A stretch of DNA of 64,000 bases from positions 89,108,016 through 89,172,015 of the forward strand of contig CM036162.1 in NCBI GenBank assembly GCA_020631735.1, given 5' to 3'. The position numbers were made by a program, and so were the translations under genes. Within the stretch, counting starts at the first letter, position 1, and every line of letters begins with the position of its first letter. The notes under the pieces are model-generated. The model did no database searches. It saw only the letters and a list, made by a program, of their open reading frames with translations, and was not told the DNA's origin. Source of the stretch: Saccharum officinarum (taxonomy: Eukaryota; Streptophyta; Magnoliopsida; Poales; Poaceae). This document shows, in pieces, positions 34,687-44,437 of this stretch.

Positions 34687-35819
34687 CTCTATTCAATTTT
34701 GCACCAACGTGCACATTGTTTAGAGCATAGATCAGTAAAGAATGTTTCTGAAAAGTAGATAATCACTGTTGATTCACGTTTTCCGCTGCAAAGAAAAGAT
34801 TTACTGTCTTCTCATTAAATCCGAACCAACGGGAGGATTTAATTTGAAGAGCAGTTATAGTTATTCAGTGAATGATAATGAAAAGTTGATCCTCCAGTTG
34901 AAGTTGGAATCAACGAGAATTTTAAATTGGAGGAATAATCAGTTTATAGTTAAGATAAATTATAATATTGTTATTTTCTGACCAACGTTGATGATAACAA
35001 TATTATAAGTTTATTTAAGAGTTTATGTTTAAAGAAAATTATGATATTGTTATTTTCTGACCAACGTTGATGATAACAATATTATAATTCTATGTGTTTT
35101 ATGTTTAAAGTTTAAATCTCTGATGAATTTTGCATCAAAGTGACCAATTTTCAGAGAATAGATAAAAGACAATAGATGCTCCAGAGCGAACAGAATGTAA
35201 TGTATTCTCATGTTTCCGCTGCAATGATGATAATGATCTTTAAAATTAAATTCGAACAAAAGGGAGAATTTAGTTTTGAAGAGGGTTATAAGATAATTGA
35301 GTTTTCATATGTTAATTCCATTTCTGCCCAACGGTGATGTGGAATTGATGTACAAGATTGATGGTTTTGTTCTATTTCTGCCCAACGGTGATATAGAATA
35401 GAACTTAAAGTTTAAAAGTTTAATGTGCATGTCTTTAACCAGACCAATGTAGGGTTATTTTCATGCTTATTATTGTCGATTACTGATTAATATTTTCAGA
35501 CAAAGAACTTCATGCCTTTATTCTTGAAGGGTGAAAAGGAAATGAGCTGGGTACTTGTGACTCAGAAGATGAAAAGTGCAATTTTACAGAAAGAAGACCA
35601 TTATGTAAGGGACTGTGGTCTCTTTAAAGAATGACTTCAAAAGATAGAATTCCAGGATATTAATCCAAGAAAGAAATAGAGCAATAAGAGCTTTAGTTTT
35701 AATTTTATCCTCATGTTAAAAGATGTAATAAGTAATATAATTTTTAGTCTTAATCATCATGATTTGAAATGTAATAAGTGACATGCATGTTTAATTTGAC
35801 CAACGTCAGATTAAGCATG
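34687..35819 (+). repeat. Stem-loop array 1, CCAAC-type loops
   Basis: About eleven short inverted repeats follow one another: 34687-34725, 34814-34843, 34891-34933, 34961-35007, 35037-35089, 35117-35157, 35242-35277, 35312-35348, 35369-35404, 35427-35466 and 35786-35819. Examples are ATTAAATCC/GGATTTAAT, TATAATATTGTTAT/ATAACAATATTATA and AAAATTAAATTC/GAATTTAGTTTT. Seven loops contain CCAACG or CAACG; others have close variants (ACCAATG, GACCAA, GAACAAAAGGGA). The array stands between the leader and the remnant of the gag zinc knuckle. I know of no named element type with this structure. Confidence 0.75.
35500..35650 (+). pseudogene. Remnant of copia gag zinc-knuckle region, internal region 1
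   Basis: Broken reading gives HYVRDCGLFKE then a stop and LQK, which fits the end of a copia CCHC knuckle followed by the usual F-K-x-W-L-x-K-K. The equivalent in internal region 2 is open (40961-41152). Confidence 0.5.
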
Positions 35820-35906
35820 TGTGTTAAAGAGTGTTTAGATTTATTTCTAAATTTGTTGATTGAATATGAGCCAATATTAATATTTATGTCCCTTCAAGAA
35901 AATTAT

Positions 35907-36105
35907 CTCGCATGGCGGGAAAAAGTTTGTGATAGTACCCGCATGACGGGAAAAGTTTGAGAAAATACCCGCATGGCGGGGTAAAGTTGGCATAGTACTT
36001 ATGTTAATCAATCCTGCATGGCGGGAGAAATTTAACATAGTATTTATCCTGCATGGCGGGAGAAAGTTATGATGACTCATGTGCTTTGAGTGTATCCCGC
36101 ACAGG
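35907..36105 (+). repeat. CCCGCATGGCGGG repeat cluster 1
   Basis: Five to six copies of a short palindrome-like unit (CTCGCATGGCGGGA, CCCGCATGACGGG, CCCGCATGGCGGGG, CCTGCATGGCGGGA twice, TCCCGCACAGGGA) occur at intervals of 30-45 bp. Each could form a CCCGC/GCGGG stem with an ATG loop. Spacers are AT-rich and unrelated in length. The matching cluster is at 41403-41575. Confidence 0.7.
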
Positions 36106-36899
36106 GAGAAAGATTAGGGTAGCTCTTATGCTATCCTAGTATAAGTTTAAGGAGAACAGAAAGTTACAGACAAACCTCAAGATAAGAATGACATGCAAGC
36201 GCGACTTGCGAAAGTATTAATGATAAAAGACTCTGTTGAGTTTTTTGAAGTGAAATGAGGAAAAAGTACTCCCAACGAATTAAGAAATAATTTCATTTGC
36301 ATGATGTAATCATGTGGATGAAGAAAGTAATCAAAGTTTCCTCATTCACAAGGGTTCTGGATAGTTTTCGAAATTGTGGTAGAAAAGTTCATACCACATT
36401 TCGAGGGGGAGAAAGGTGAGACAATTAAGAAAGACACTTCCCCATAATTCAGACAATGCGATGCATACTAAAGTGATCTATAAAAGATGAATGTGATCGT
36501 CGGGGGAGTAAGACGGTCATAATATCGATACCCCTAAAGTAAAGATATAGCTAAATTCATGGACCTTTTACAGTTGTAACAGAAAGATAGCATAGTCAGC
36601 CAGTATTCATACTGGACGTGTTCAGAGTTTTAAAGGCGGTGCTAAATGCACCATATGAGTTTTAGCAGATTAAACCCAAAATAAGAAAATTAAAGATGGG
36701 ACAATCTGGGGGAGCATGGTACAAAGAGACCTAACTCCGCAAGGAGGATGAATAATGTAAACAAGGATCTTGTTACACAGGACCTTATAGAATCAATTGT
36801 CTTTTGGCAATAAAGGTCAAGAAATGCTAGTAGCTAAGGCCCCAGAAAGTCTAAAAGAATAAGAAAGTCAGATATTTCTGATGATTATAAAGTCTATAT

Positions 36900-38370
36900 T
36901 GGTGAAATTCAAATAGAGGGTAATCCCAACTAATTTGAAGAAGCCATGAGAGGCGTTCACTCGTCTAAGTGGCAAGAAACAAAGAAAGATGAAATGAAAT
37001 CGATAATACCAATAGTATTTTGGGATCTAGAATAAATTCCTAAGGAGCCAAGACAGTAGGCTGTGATGGGTCTACAAGACGAAATGTGACTCCAAAGGGA
37101 ATGTGTAAAGATGTGGAGCGCGACTTGAATCAAAAGTTTTGCGCGAAGCGAATGAATAGATTACAATGAGTGCTAGTGGCACATCATGATCTGATTTACA
37201 TCAGATGAAAGTAAAGACAACATTTCCCAATGGGATTTGTATGAAAATAATTACGTGACACAACCCAGAGGTTTTGTCATGAAAAGAAAAGAATGTAAGG
37301 GATGCCACCTATAGAAATCTCTTATGGACTGGAGCAAATCTCTAGACAGTGGCATTTAAAGTTGAAGAGTCAATTAGAAATTTTGGGTTAAAGAGAACGA
37401 GAGGATAATTGCGTTTGTACAAAGTTATAGAAGGGAAATTCATTTCCTAATCCTGTGTGGATGACACCTTAATAGTTAATGGTGATGTCAATCTACTGCA
37501 TGAGAAGAAGTTCTTGTCCTCAAGCTTCAATGAGAAAATTCTTGGTGAAATGTATCTCGTTAAAAGAATTGAAATTCACCGAGATAGAAGAAAAGGGGTA
37601 TTATGACTATCGCATAGGCATGCTAAGAAAAGTTTCTAAAGAAATAAAATACCTATGCGGATAAACCTACGCCTGTTCTCATGGTCAGGGTAATAGTTTG
37701 AGAACTTCAATGTTCCAAAAGCAATGTAAGATTGTTATAGATGGACGTCCTATATGCTTCAGCTGTTGAAAGCTTAATGAGTACAAAGATAAGACCTTGC
37801 CCTGACACAGTTTACGTATCCGGGTTGTTTTGGCAAAAGTCCAGTCCAGATATAGATCACTGGAATGGAGTTAAAATGTCGGCCTCATGCTAAAAGGAAA
37901 GAACAAGTACTCTCAAGTAGTTGTGAGTACAATGTTAAATTTTGGCGAGATGTTTAGTGAAACCCACATAGTAGCTAACACTCGTAGTTGGAGTTTTATT
38001 GTGGAAAAGCTCCAAAAGAAACAGTTCTAGTATCATCAGTGATGTAAAGTTATAATATAGCATGATATGAGGCTGAGGGACAGGCGAAATGGTTAAGTAA
38101 CTTGTACCCGGAATTGATAATGGTTGTCAACAGCAATAACCATTTAAGTATTTTGCTCCTATGACAACGAGTCAAGTGTGCTGCCAAACACATTGACATT
38201 AAAGTTATACGTTGTTAAGGAGAAAGTCCGGAATCATACCAAAAGGGTATTGAACATACAAGTGACAAGAGAGTGTTTGCGGATCTGCTTACCAAGGCTT
38301 ACCACCCAGTGTGTTCAGAGAACACACAGTCGACATGGGTTTATGGTATAGCCTATGATTTCCGGACAAT
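36900..38370 (+). pseudogene. Decayed copia reverse transcriptase and RNase H, internal region 1
   Basis: Broken frames give copia RT landmarks: a SLYGLEQISRQWHLK-like block near 37310-37360, CVDD (for YVDD) at 37454-37465, KKFLSSSFNEKILGEM near 37510, and IEIHRDRRKGVL near 37570-37600. RNase H end motifs around 38180-38340 include KHIDIKV and a broken LLTK...MGL. Stops and shifts are dense, so it has been non-coding for a long time. The similarity is strong enough to place the element in Ty1/copia. Confidence 0.7.
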
Positions 38371-38544
38371 AAAGGGCCCGAAAGTTAAAGAATCTGTTTC
38401 AGATCAGAAATGTGTATTGTAGCTGTTAAATCTATCGGCGACTGACCGTGACGATGAGACATGCTCTATACACTGATTTGTGATGAAACAAATAAAAGTA
38501 AAAGCTATTAAAGTCAAAGTTTAAAGTTAAAGTATAAGATGAGA

Positions 38545-38557
38545 TCAAGGGGGAGAA
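38545..38557 (+). other. Polypurine tract before LTR 2
   Basis: AAGGGGGAGAA plus TG start of LTR 2. It primes plus-strand synthesis in a functional element. Confidence 0.7.
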
Positions 38558-39055
38558 TGTTGGAATTGATCTCCACCAGTTGGCCCAACGGCCAACTGGG
38601 CCCTTGACCTGCACCCTGATCGGGGTGCCCAGCCCATAGACGGCTGGTGGCCCCCGTCGTACAGCACCATAAATAGGAGGTGGGGGCCAGGGCACAAACT
38701 GTGAGGTTTACTGCCACTGCCGCCACCCACCGTCCTAACCCTAGCCGATCCAGAGGGAGTGCTGTAAGCGACGGGAAGCCGCCACCAGACTCCACTGCGT
38801 CGCCCTTCTTCCCCAACGCGCTGCTCCACTGCATCGACTACAACTTCACCGATAACTTCACCGACATGACTGCCTCCTCCGATACCGAAGCCATGGCGGA
38901 TTCTTCTTACTCCTCCAACAGATGGTCGGTAACACCACACATTCCCAATCTCTCTCTCGTACTCTATTCTAGAACATGCCTATGTGTATTATTCCAAACG
39001 CCAAAAAGATTACACCCACTCGATCCGCACCTAGACGATTCAACAGACGCTATCA
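38558..39055 (+). repeat. Dimer LTR 2 (internal, divergent)
   Basis: Starts TGTTGGAATTGATCTCCACC and ends GACGCTATCA, 498 bp. It shares blocks with LTR 1 (GATCGGGG, the CCCTAGCCGATC block, a TATA-like CATAAATAGG near 38671) but has many differences and extra sequence in its second half. It is therefore not a recent copy of the outer LTRs. Confidence 0.82.
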
Positions 39056-40180
39056 ATGGTATCAGAGCCTCACTAGAGTGTAGATCTGAGTCGTGGGTTT
39101 GAAAATCAAGTGAAAACAGAAAGAAAAGATGCCCGATCAAATCAGATCGGGACAGAGACGAAACCCTAACCCTAACTGACAAAAAAAAAAAGGGAAAAGG
39201 GAGGCCGTCGGTTGCTTGCTCCGGCGGCCCCACACCGTCTCACCGCCATCACTTCTCCGCCGCGAGCTCGACTCATCTTGGGTTGCCGGGTGGAGAGAGA
39301 TGGGGAGGAGGAATAGAAAGAAAGAAGTGCGGGAAGAGGACCGCGCGACCGCTTCGCCGGCGCGTGGAAAGGACCTTGAGCCGTCATCGCACGGGCTCGG
39401 TGCGCCCGCACATCCAAAAGGGCGCCGATCGCGAGGCCATTCGACGGTGCCGCGCGCAGCTGCACGCGTGCTCCGGCGAATGGCCCCACGGCGGCGCCAT
39501 TCCCTTTCCCCGCGTGCTCTTCTCCGGTGCGGCGGCTGGCTGCTCGTGGTGGCGCGTGGAGGAGAAAGGAAAAGAAAAGAAGAGAATAGAAAGAGCCAAG
39601 GAGGACGGCAGGTTCGCCGGTGAACGTTGCGCCGGCGCCGCCGGTCACTGAGCCGGCCGCCATGACTACTCCTCCACTCGGCTACGGCGCTGAGAATAGA
39701 ATGGGAGAGAAACAAATGAGTTAGGGTTTTCGGGCGGCTCGGACTGCTCCAGGTTTTGTTTTGGAGAGAATGACGGGGAGCCGTCCGATCGTGATTGACG
39801 GCCGAGATCGGCCAGTGGCCAACTGGGCTGCCGAACGGCCCAGGCGGGTGGCCACTTTCCCGGCCCAGGCCCAGGTTGCGGCCTGGGCGCGGGCGTGAGT
39901 TGCGCGAGCCGAGCTGGGCCGCGCTGGAGTGGTGGCCGCTGGGTCGCGCCGGCCCAGGCGCAGGGGATTGCAGTGCACGTGAGCGGGCCGGGCCAAAGCG
40001 CTGAGATGCTGCTGCGGCTGGGCCGCAGGCTATGCTGGGCCGTGGGAGGGCCAGCGACGCGCAAGGGGCCTTGGGCCGAAAGCGAGCGTCAGGCCTTCGG
40101 GCCAAGCAGGCCTCTAGGCCAAATGAACAAGAAGGAGATGTTTATTATGTTATTTTCAGAAGCGAATTTGATGAATAATG
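39056..40180 (+). other. GC-rich leader of internal region 2
   Basis: Related to 32813-34630 but shorter. It carries one ACCCTAACCCTAA block near 39166. Long open frames occur on both strands as expected from GC-rich composition; none resembles a known protein. Confidence 0.45.
39057..39068 (+). other. Primer site of internal region 2
   Basis: TGGTATCAGAGC, an exact Met-tRNA-type site directly after LTR 2. Confidence 0.85.
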
Positions 40181-40199
40181 TTATATTATGAGTTTAAAT

Positions 40200-41314
40200 C
40201 TCTGGAAATTCATTGCACCAACGTGTTTGAATTTTTCAGAGAGTAAATGTTTACAGAGAAATGCTTCTGAAAATATTAATTTATAGAATTATTCATGTTT
40301 CCGCTGCAAAGAAAAAGTTTTGTCTTCTCATTAAATCCGAACCAATGGGAGGATTTAATTTGAAGAGCAGTTATAGTTATTCAGTAAATAATAATGAAAA
40401 GTTGATCCTCCAGTTAAAGTTGGAACCAACAGGAATTTTAAATTGGAGGAATATTTGATTTGTAGTTAAGATAAATTATAACATTGTTATTTTCTGACCA
40501 ACGTTGATGATAACAATATTATAAGTTTATTTAAGAGTTTATGTTTAAAGAAAATTATGATATTGTTATTTTCTGACCAACGTTGATGATAATAATATTA
40601 TAATTCTATGAGTTTTATGTTTAAAGTTTAAATCTCTGATGAATTTTGCATCAAAGTGATCAATTTTCAGAGAATAGATAAGAGACAATAGATGCTCCAG
40701 AGCGAGCAAAATGTAATGATTTTCATGTTTCCGCTGCAATGATGAAGATGATCTTCAAAATTAGAATTTAATTTTGAAGAGAGTTATAAGATAAATGAGT
40801 TTTCATATGTTAATTCCATTTCTGCCCAACGGTGATGTGGAATTAATGTAGAGGAATGTTGTTTTATTCTATTTCTGCCCAACGGTGATATAGAATAGAA
40901 CATAAAGATTTAAAAGTTTAATGTGCATGTCTTTAACCAGACCAATGTAGGGTTATTTTCATGCTCATTATTGATGATGTTTTTCAGATAAAGAAGTTCA
41001 TGCCTTTATTCTTGAAGGGTGAAAAGAAAATGAGCTGGGTACTTGTGACTCAGAAGATGAAAAGTGCAATTTTGCAGAAAGAAGACCATTATGTAAGGGA
41101 CTACGGTCTCTTTAAAGAATGGCTTCAAAAGAAAAGAATTCTAGGATATTGATCCAAGAAAGAAATAGAGCAATAAGAGCTTAGTTTAAGAGATGTCTTT
41201 TATGTACTCTTTAAAATAATAATAATAAGTAATATAATTTTAGTCTTAATCATCTTGTTTGAAATGTAATAAGTGACATGCATGTTTAATTTGACCAACG
41301 TCGGATTAAGCATG
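40200..41314 (+). repeat. Stem-loop array 2, CCAAC-type loops
   Basis: Same order of inverted repeats as array 1. The first is clearer here (40200-40241, CTCTGGAAATTC against GAATTTTTCAGAG) and the TTAATTCCA/TGGAATTAA pair is perfect where array 1 has one change that would leave a G-U pair. The last lies at 41281-41314 (loop ACCAACGT). The GAATTTAATTTTGAA arm near 40760 has lost much of its partner. Confidence 0.75.
40961..41152 (+). pseudogene. Remnant of copia gag C-terminus, internal region 2
   Basis: A 63-codon open stretch ends with KEDHYVRDYGLFKEWLQKKRILGY, matching the last half of a copia CCHC knuckle and the F-K-x-W-L-x-K-K that usually follows it. The first Cys pair is missing and the last Cys is Tyr, so it is not functional. 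Confidence 0.5.
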
Positions 41315-41402
41315 TGTGTTAAAGAGGTTTTGGATTTACTTCTAAATTTGTTGATTGAATATGAGACAATATTGACCTTTTATGTCCCTTCAAGAAAATT
41401 AT

Positions 41403-41575
41403 CTCGCATGGCGGGAAAAAGTTTGTGATAGTACCCGCATGACGGGAAAAGTTTGAGAAAATACCCGCATGGCGGGGTAAAGTTGGCATAGTACTTATGT
41501 TAATCAATCCTGCATGGCGGGAGAAAGGTATGATGACTCATGTGCTTTGAGTGTATCCCGCACAGGGAGAAAGAT
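41403..41575 (+). repeat. CCCGCATGGCGGG repeat cluster 2
   Basis: Same unit and spacing as cluster 1 with one fewer copy (one CCTGCATGGCGGGA unit of cluster 1 is absent), a typical difference caused by repeat slippage. Confidence 0.7.
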
Positions 41576-42399
41576 TAGGGTAGCTCTTATGCTATCCTAG
41601 TATAAGTTTAAGGAGAACAGAAAGTTACAGACAAACCTCAAGATAAGAATGACATGCAAGCGCGACTTGCGAAAGTATTAATGATAAAAGACTCTGTTGA
41701 GTTTTTTGAAGTGAAATGAGGAAAAAGTACTCCCAACGAATTAAGAAATAATTTCATTTGCATGATGTAATCATGTGGATGAAGAAAGTAATCAAAGTTT
41801 CCTCATTCACAAGGGTTCTGGATAGTTTTCGAAATTGTGGTAGAAAAGTTCATACCACATTTCGAGGGGGAGAAAGGTGAGACAATTAAGAAAGACACTT
41901 CCCCATAATTCAGACAATGCGATGCATACTAAAGTGATCTATAAAAGATGAATGTGATCGTCGGGGGAGTAAGACGGTCATAATATCGATACCCCTAAAG
42001 TAAAGATATAGCTAAATTCATGGACCTTTTACAGTTGTAACAGAAAGATAGCATAGTCAGCCAGTATTCATACTGGACGTGTTCAGAGTTTTAAAGGCGG
42101 TGTTAAATGCACCATATGAGTTTTAGCAGATTGAACCCAAAATAAGAAAATTAAAGATGGGACAATCTGGGGGAGCGTGGTACAAAGAAACCTGACTCCG
42201 CAAGGAGGATGAATAATGTAAACAAGGATCTTGTTACACAGGACCTTATAGAATCAATTGTCTTTTGGCAATAAAGGTCAAGAAATGCTAGTAACTAAGG
42301 CCCCAGAAAGTCTCAAAGAATAAGAAAATCAGATATTTCTGACGATTATAAAGTCTATATTAGTGAAATTCAAATGGAGGGTAATCTTACCTAATTAGA

Positions 42400-43830
42400 A
42401 GAAGTCATGAGAGGCGTTCACTCGTCCAAGTGACAAGAAGTAAAGGAAGATGAAATGAAATCGATAATACCAATAATATTTTTTGGAATCTAGAATAAAT
42501 TTCTAAGGAGCCAAAACAGTAGACTGTGATGGATCTACAAGACAAAATGTGACTCCAAGGGAAATATGTAAAGATGTGGAGCGCGACTTGAATCAAAAGT
42601 TTTTGCGCGAAGCGAATGAGTAGATTACAATGAGTGCTAGTGACACATCATGATCTGAGTTACATCAGATGAAAGTAAAGACAACATTTCCCAATGGGAT
42701 TTATATGAAAATAATTACGTGACACAACCCAGAGGTTTTGTCATGAAAAGAAAATAATGTAAGGGATGCCACCTATAGAAATCTCTTATGGACTGGAGCA
42801 AATCTCTAGACAGTGGCATTTAAAGTTGAAGAGTCAATTAGAAATTTTGGGTTAAAGAGAACGAGAGGACAATTGCGTTTGTACAAAGTTATAGAAGGGA
42901 AATTCATTTCCTAATCCTGTGTGGATGACACCCTAATTGTTAGTAGTGATGTCAACCTACTGCATGAGAAGAAGTTCTTGTCCTCAAGGTTGAATAAGAA
43001 AATTCTCGGTGAAATGTATCTCGTTAAAAGAATTGAAATTCACCGAGATAGAAGAAAAGGGGTATTATGACTATCGCATAGGCATGCTAAGAAAAGTTTC
43101 TAAAGAAATAAAGTACCTATGCGGGTAAACCTATGCCTGTTCTAAAGGTCAGGGTAATAGTTTTGAGAACTTTGATGTTCCAAAAGTAATGTAAGATTGT
43201 TATAGATGGACGTCCTATATGCTTCAGCTGTTAAAAGCTTAATGAGTACAAAGATAAGACCTTGCCCTGACACAGTTTACATATCCGGGTTGTTTTGGCA
43301 AAAGTCCAGTCCAGATATAGATCACTGGAATGGAGTTAAAAATGTCGGCCTCATGCTAAAAAGAAAGTACAAGTACTCTCAAGTAGTTGTGGGTACAAAT
43401 GTTAAATTTTGGCGAGATGTTTAGTGAAACCCACATAGTAGCTAACACTCGCAGTTGGAGTTTTATTGTGGAAAAGCTCCAAAAGAAACAGTTCTAGTAT
43501 CATCAGTGATGTAAAGTTATAATATAGCATGATATGAGGCTGAGGGACAGGCGAAATGGTTAAGTAACTTGTACCCGGAATTGATAATGGTTGTCAACAG
43601 CAATGACCATTTAAGTAGTTTGCTCCTATAACAACGAGTCAAGTGTGCTGCCAAACACATTGACATTAAAGTTATACGTTGTAAAGGAGAAAGTCCGGAA
43701 TCATACTAAAAGTATTGAACGTAAAGGTAACAAGCAAGTGCTTGCGGATCCGTTTACTAAAGGCTTACCACCCAGTGTGTTCAGAGAACACACAGTCGAC
43801 ATGGGTTTATGGTATAGCCTATGATTTCCG
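42400..43830 (+). pseudogene. Decayed copia reverse transcriptase and RNase H, internal region 2
   Basis: The same landmarks as in internal region 1: CVDD at 42918-42929, IEIHRDRRKG near 43035-43065, and a clean RNase H C-terminal segment at about 43741-43830 (LADPFTKGLPPSVF, then MGLWYSL). The last is the usual end of copia pol before the polypurine tract. Confidence 0.72.
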
Positions 43831-44006
43831 GACAATAAAGGGCCCAAAAGTTAAAGAATCTGTTTCATATCAGAGATGTGTATTGTAGCTGTTGAATCTA
43901 TCGGCGACTGACCGTGACGATGAGGCATGCTCTATACACTGATTTGTGATGGAACAAATAAAAGTAAAAGAAATTAAAGTCAAAGTTTAAAGTTAAAGTA
44001 AGTTGA

Positions 44007-44020
44007 GATCAAGGGGAGAA
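44007..44020 (+). other. Polypurine tract before LTR 3
   Basis: GAGATCAAGGGGAGAA immediately precedes LTR 3. Confidence 0.7.
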
Positions 44021-44432
44021 TGTTGGAATTGATCTCCCACCGATTAGGCCCAACGGCCTAATTGGGCCTTGACTCGTGCCCTGATCGGGGGCGCTCAACC
44101 CATTAGCGGTTGGTGGGCCCCGTCGCACAGTGCCATATAAGAAGAGGTGGGAGCCACGGGCTCAGTGCGAGAGGTTTAACGCCACAGTACACCCACCGTC
44201 TAGCCCTAGCCGATCCCGAGGGCGGCACTGCCAGCGGCGGGATGCCCCACCAGTGCCTCCACTGCTTCACCGGTTGCCATGGTTAACTTCTTCTTCGTCA
44301 AGCCCGACGGTTAGGCATCCTCACCCTCTCTCCCTTTCTAGTTCATATCCTAGGATGATCTACTTGTTCTACCCGAAATGCAAAGTAATGTACCCGCTAG
44401 ATCTACCACTGGACGATCTTAAAAGTACAACA
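44021..44432 (+). repeat. Dimer LTR 3 (3' outer LTR)
   Basis: 412 bp, identical by my reading to LTR 1. It ends AAAAGTACAACA and is followed by CCGAG. Confidence 0.88.
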
Positions 44433-44437
44433 CCGAG
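44433..44437. repeat. Target-site duplication CCGAG, right copy
   Basis: CCGAG directly after LTR 3. Removing the dimer and one CCGAG restores an arm that pairs continuously with the right arm at 45440-45723. Confidence 0.88.

Larger units (their letters stand above)
32401..44432 (+). mobile_element. Copia-derived dimer: LTR-internal-LTR-internal-LTR
   Basis: The unit starts and ends with 412-bp LTRs that I read as identical base for base (32401-32812 and 44021-44432). It is flanked by CCGAG at 32396-32400 and 44433-44437. Within it a third, divergent LTR (38558-39055) has its own primer site and polypurine tract, so two complete internal regions lie head to tail. Internal regions resemble each other closely over most of their length but with many scattered differences. 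Outer identity plus a single target duplication means that the whole 12-kb unit integrated once. No intact ORF remains; copia pol motifs are recognisable, so it needed proteins from another element. Confidence 0.85.

Noticed and set aside
35907..36105. Regularly spaced repeats resembling a CRISPR array
   Set aside because: Units are 13-14 bp, spacing is irregular, no cas genes exist and the sequence is plant nuclear.
39137..40105. 322-codon minus-strand open frame in the second leader
   Set aside because: Same reason: composition-driven, with no family resemblance and no counterpart in the first leader.
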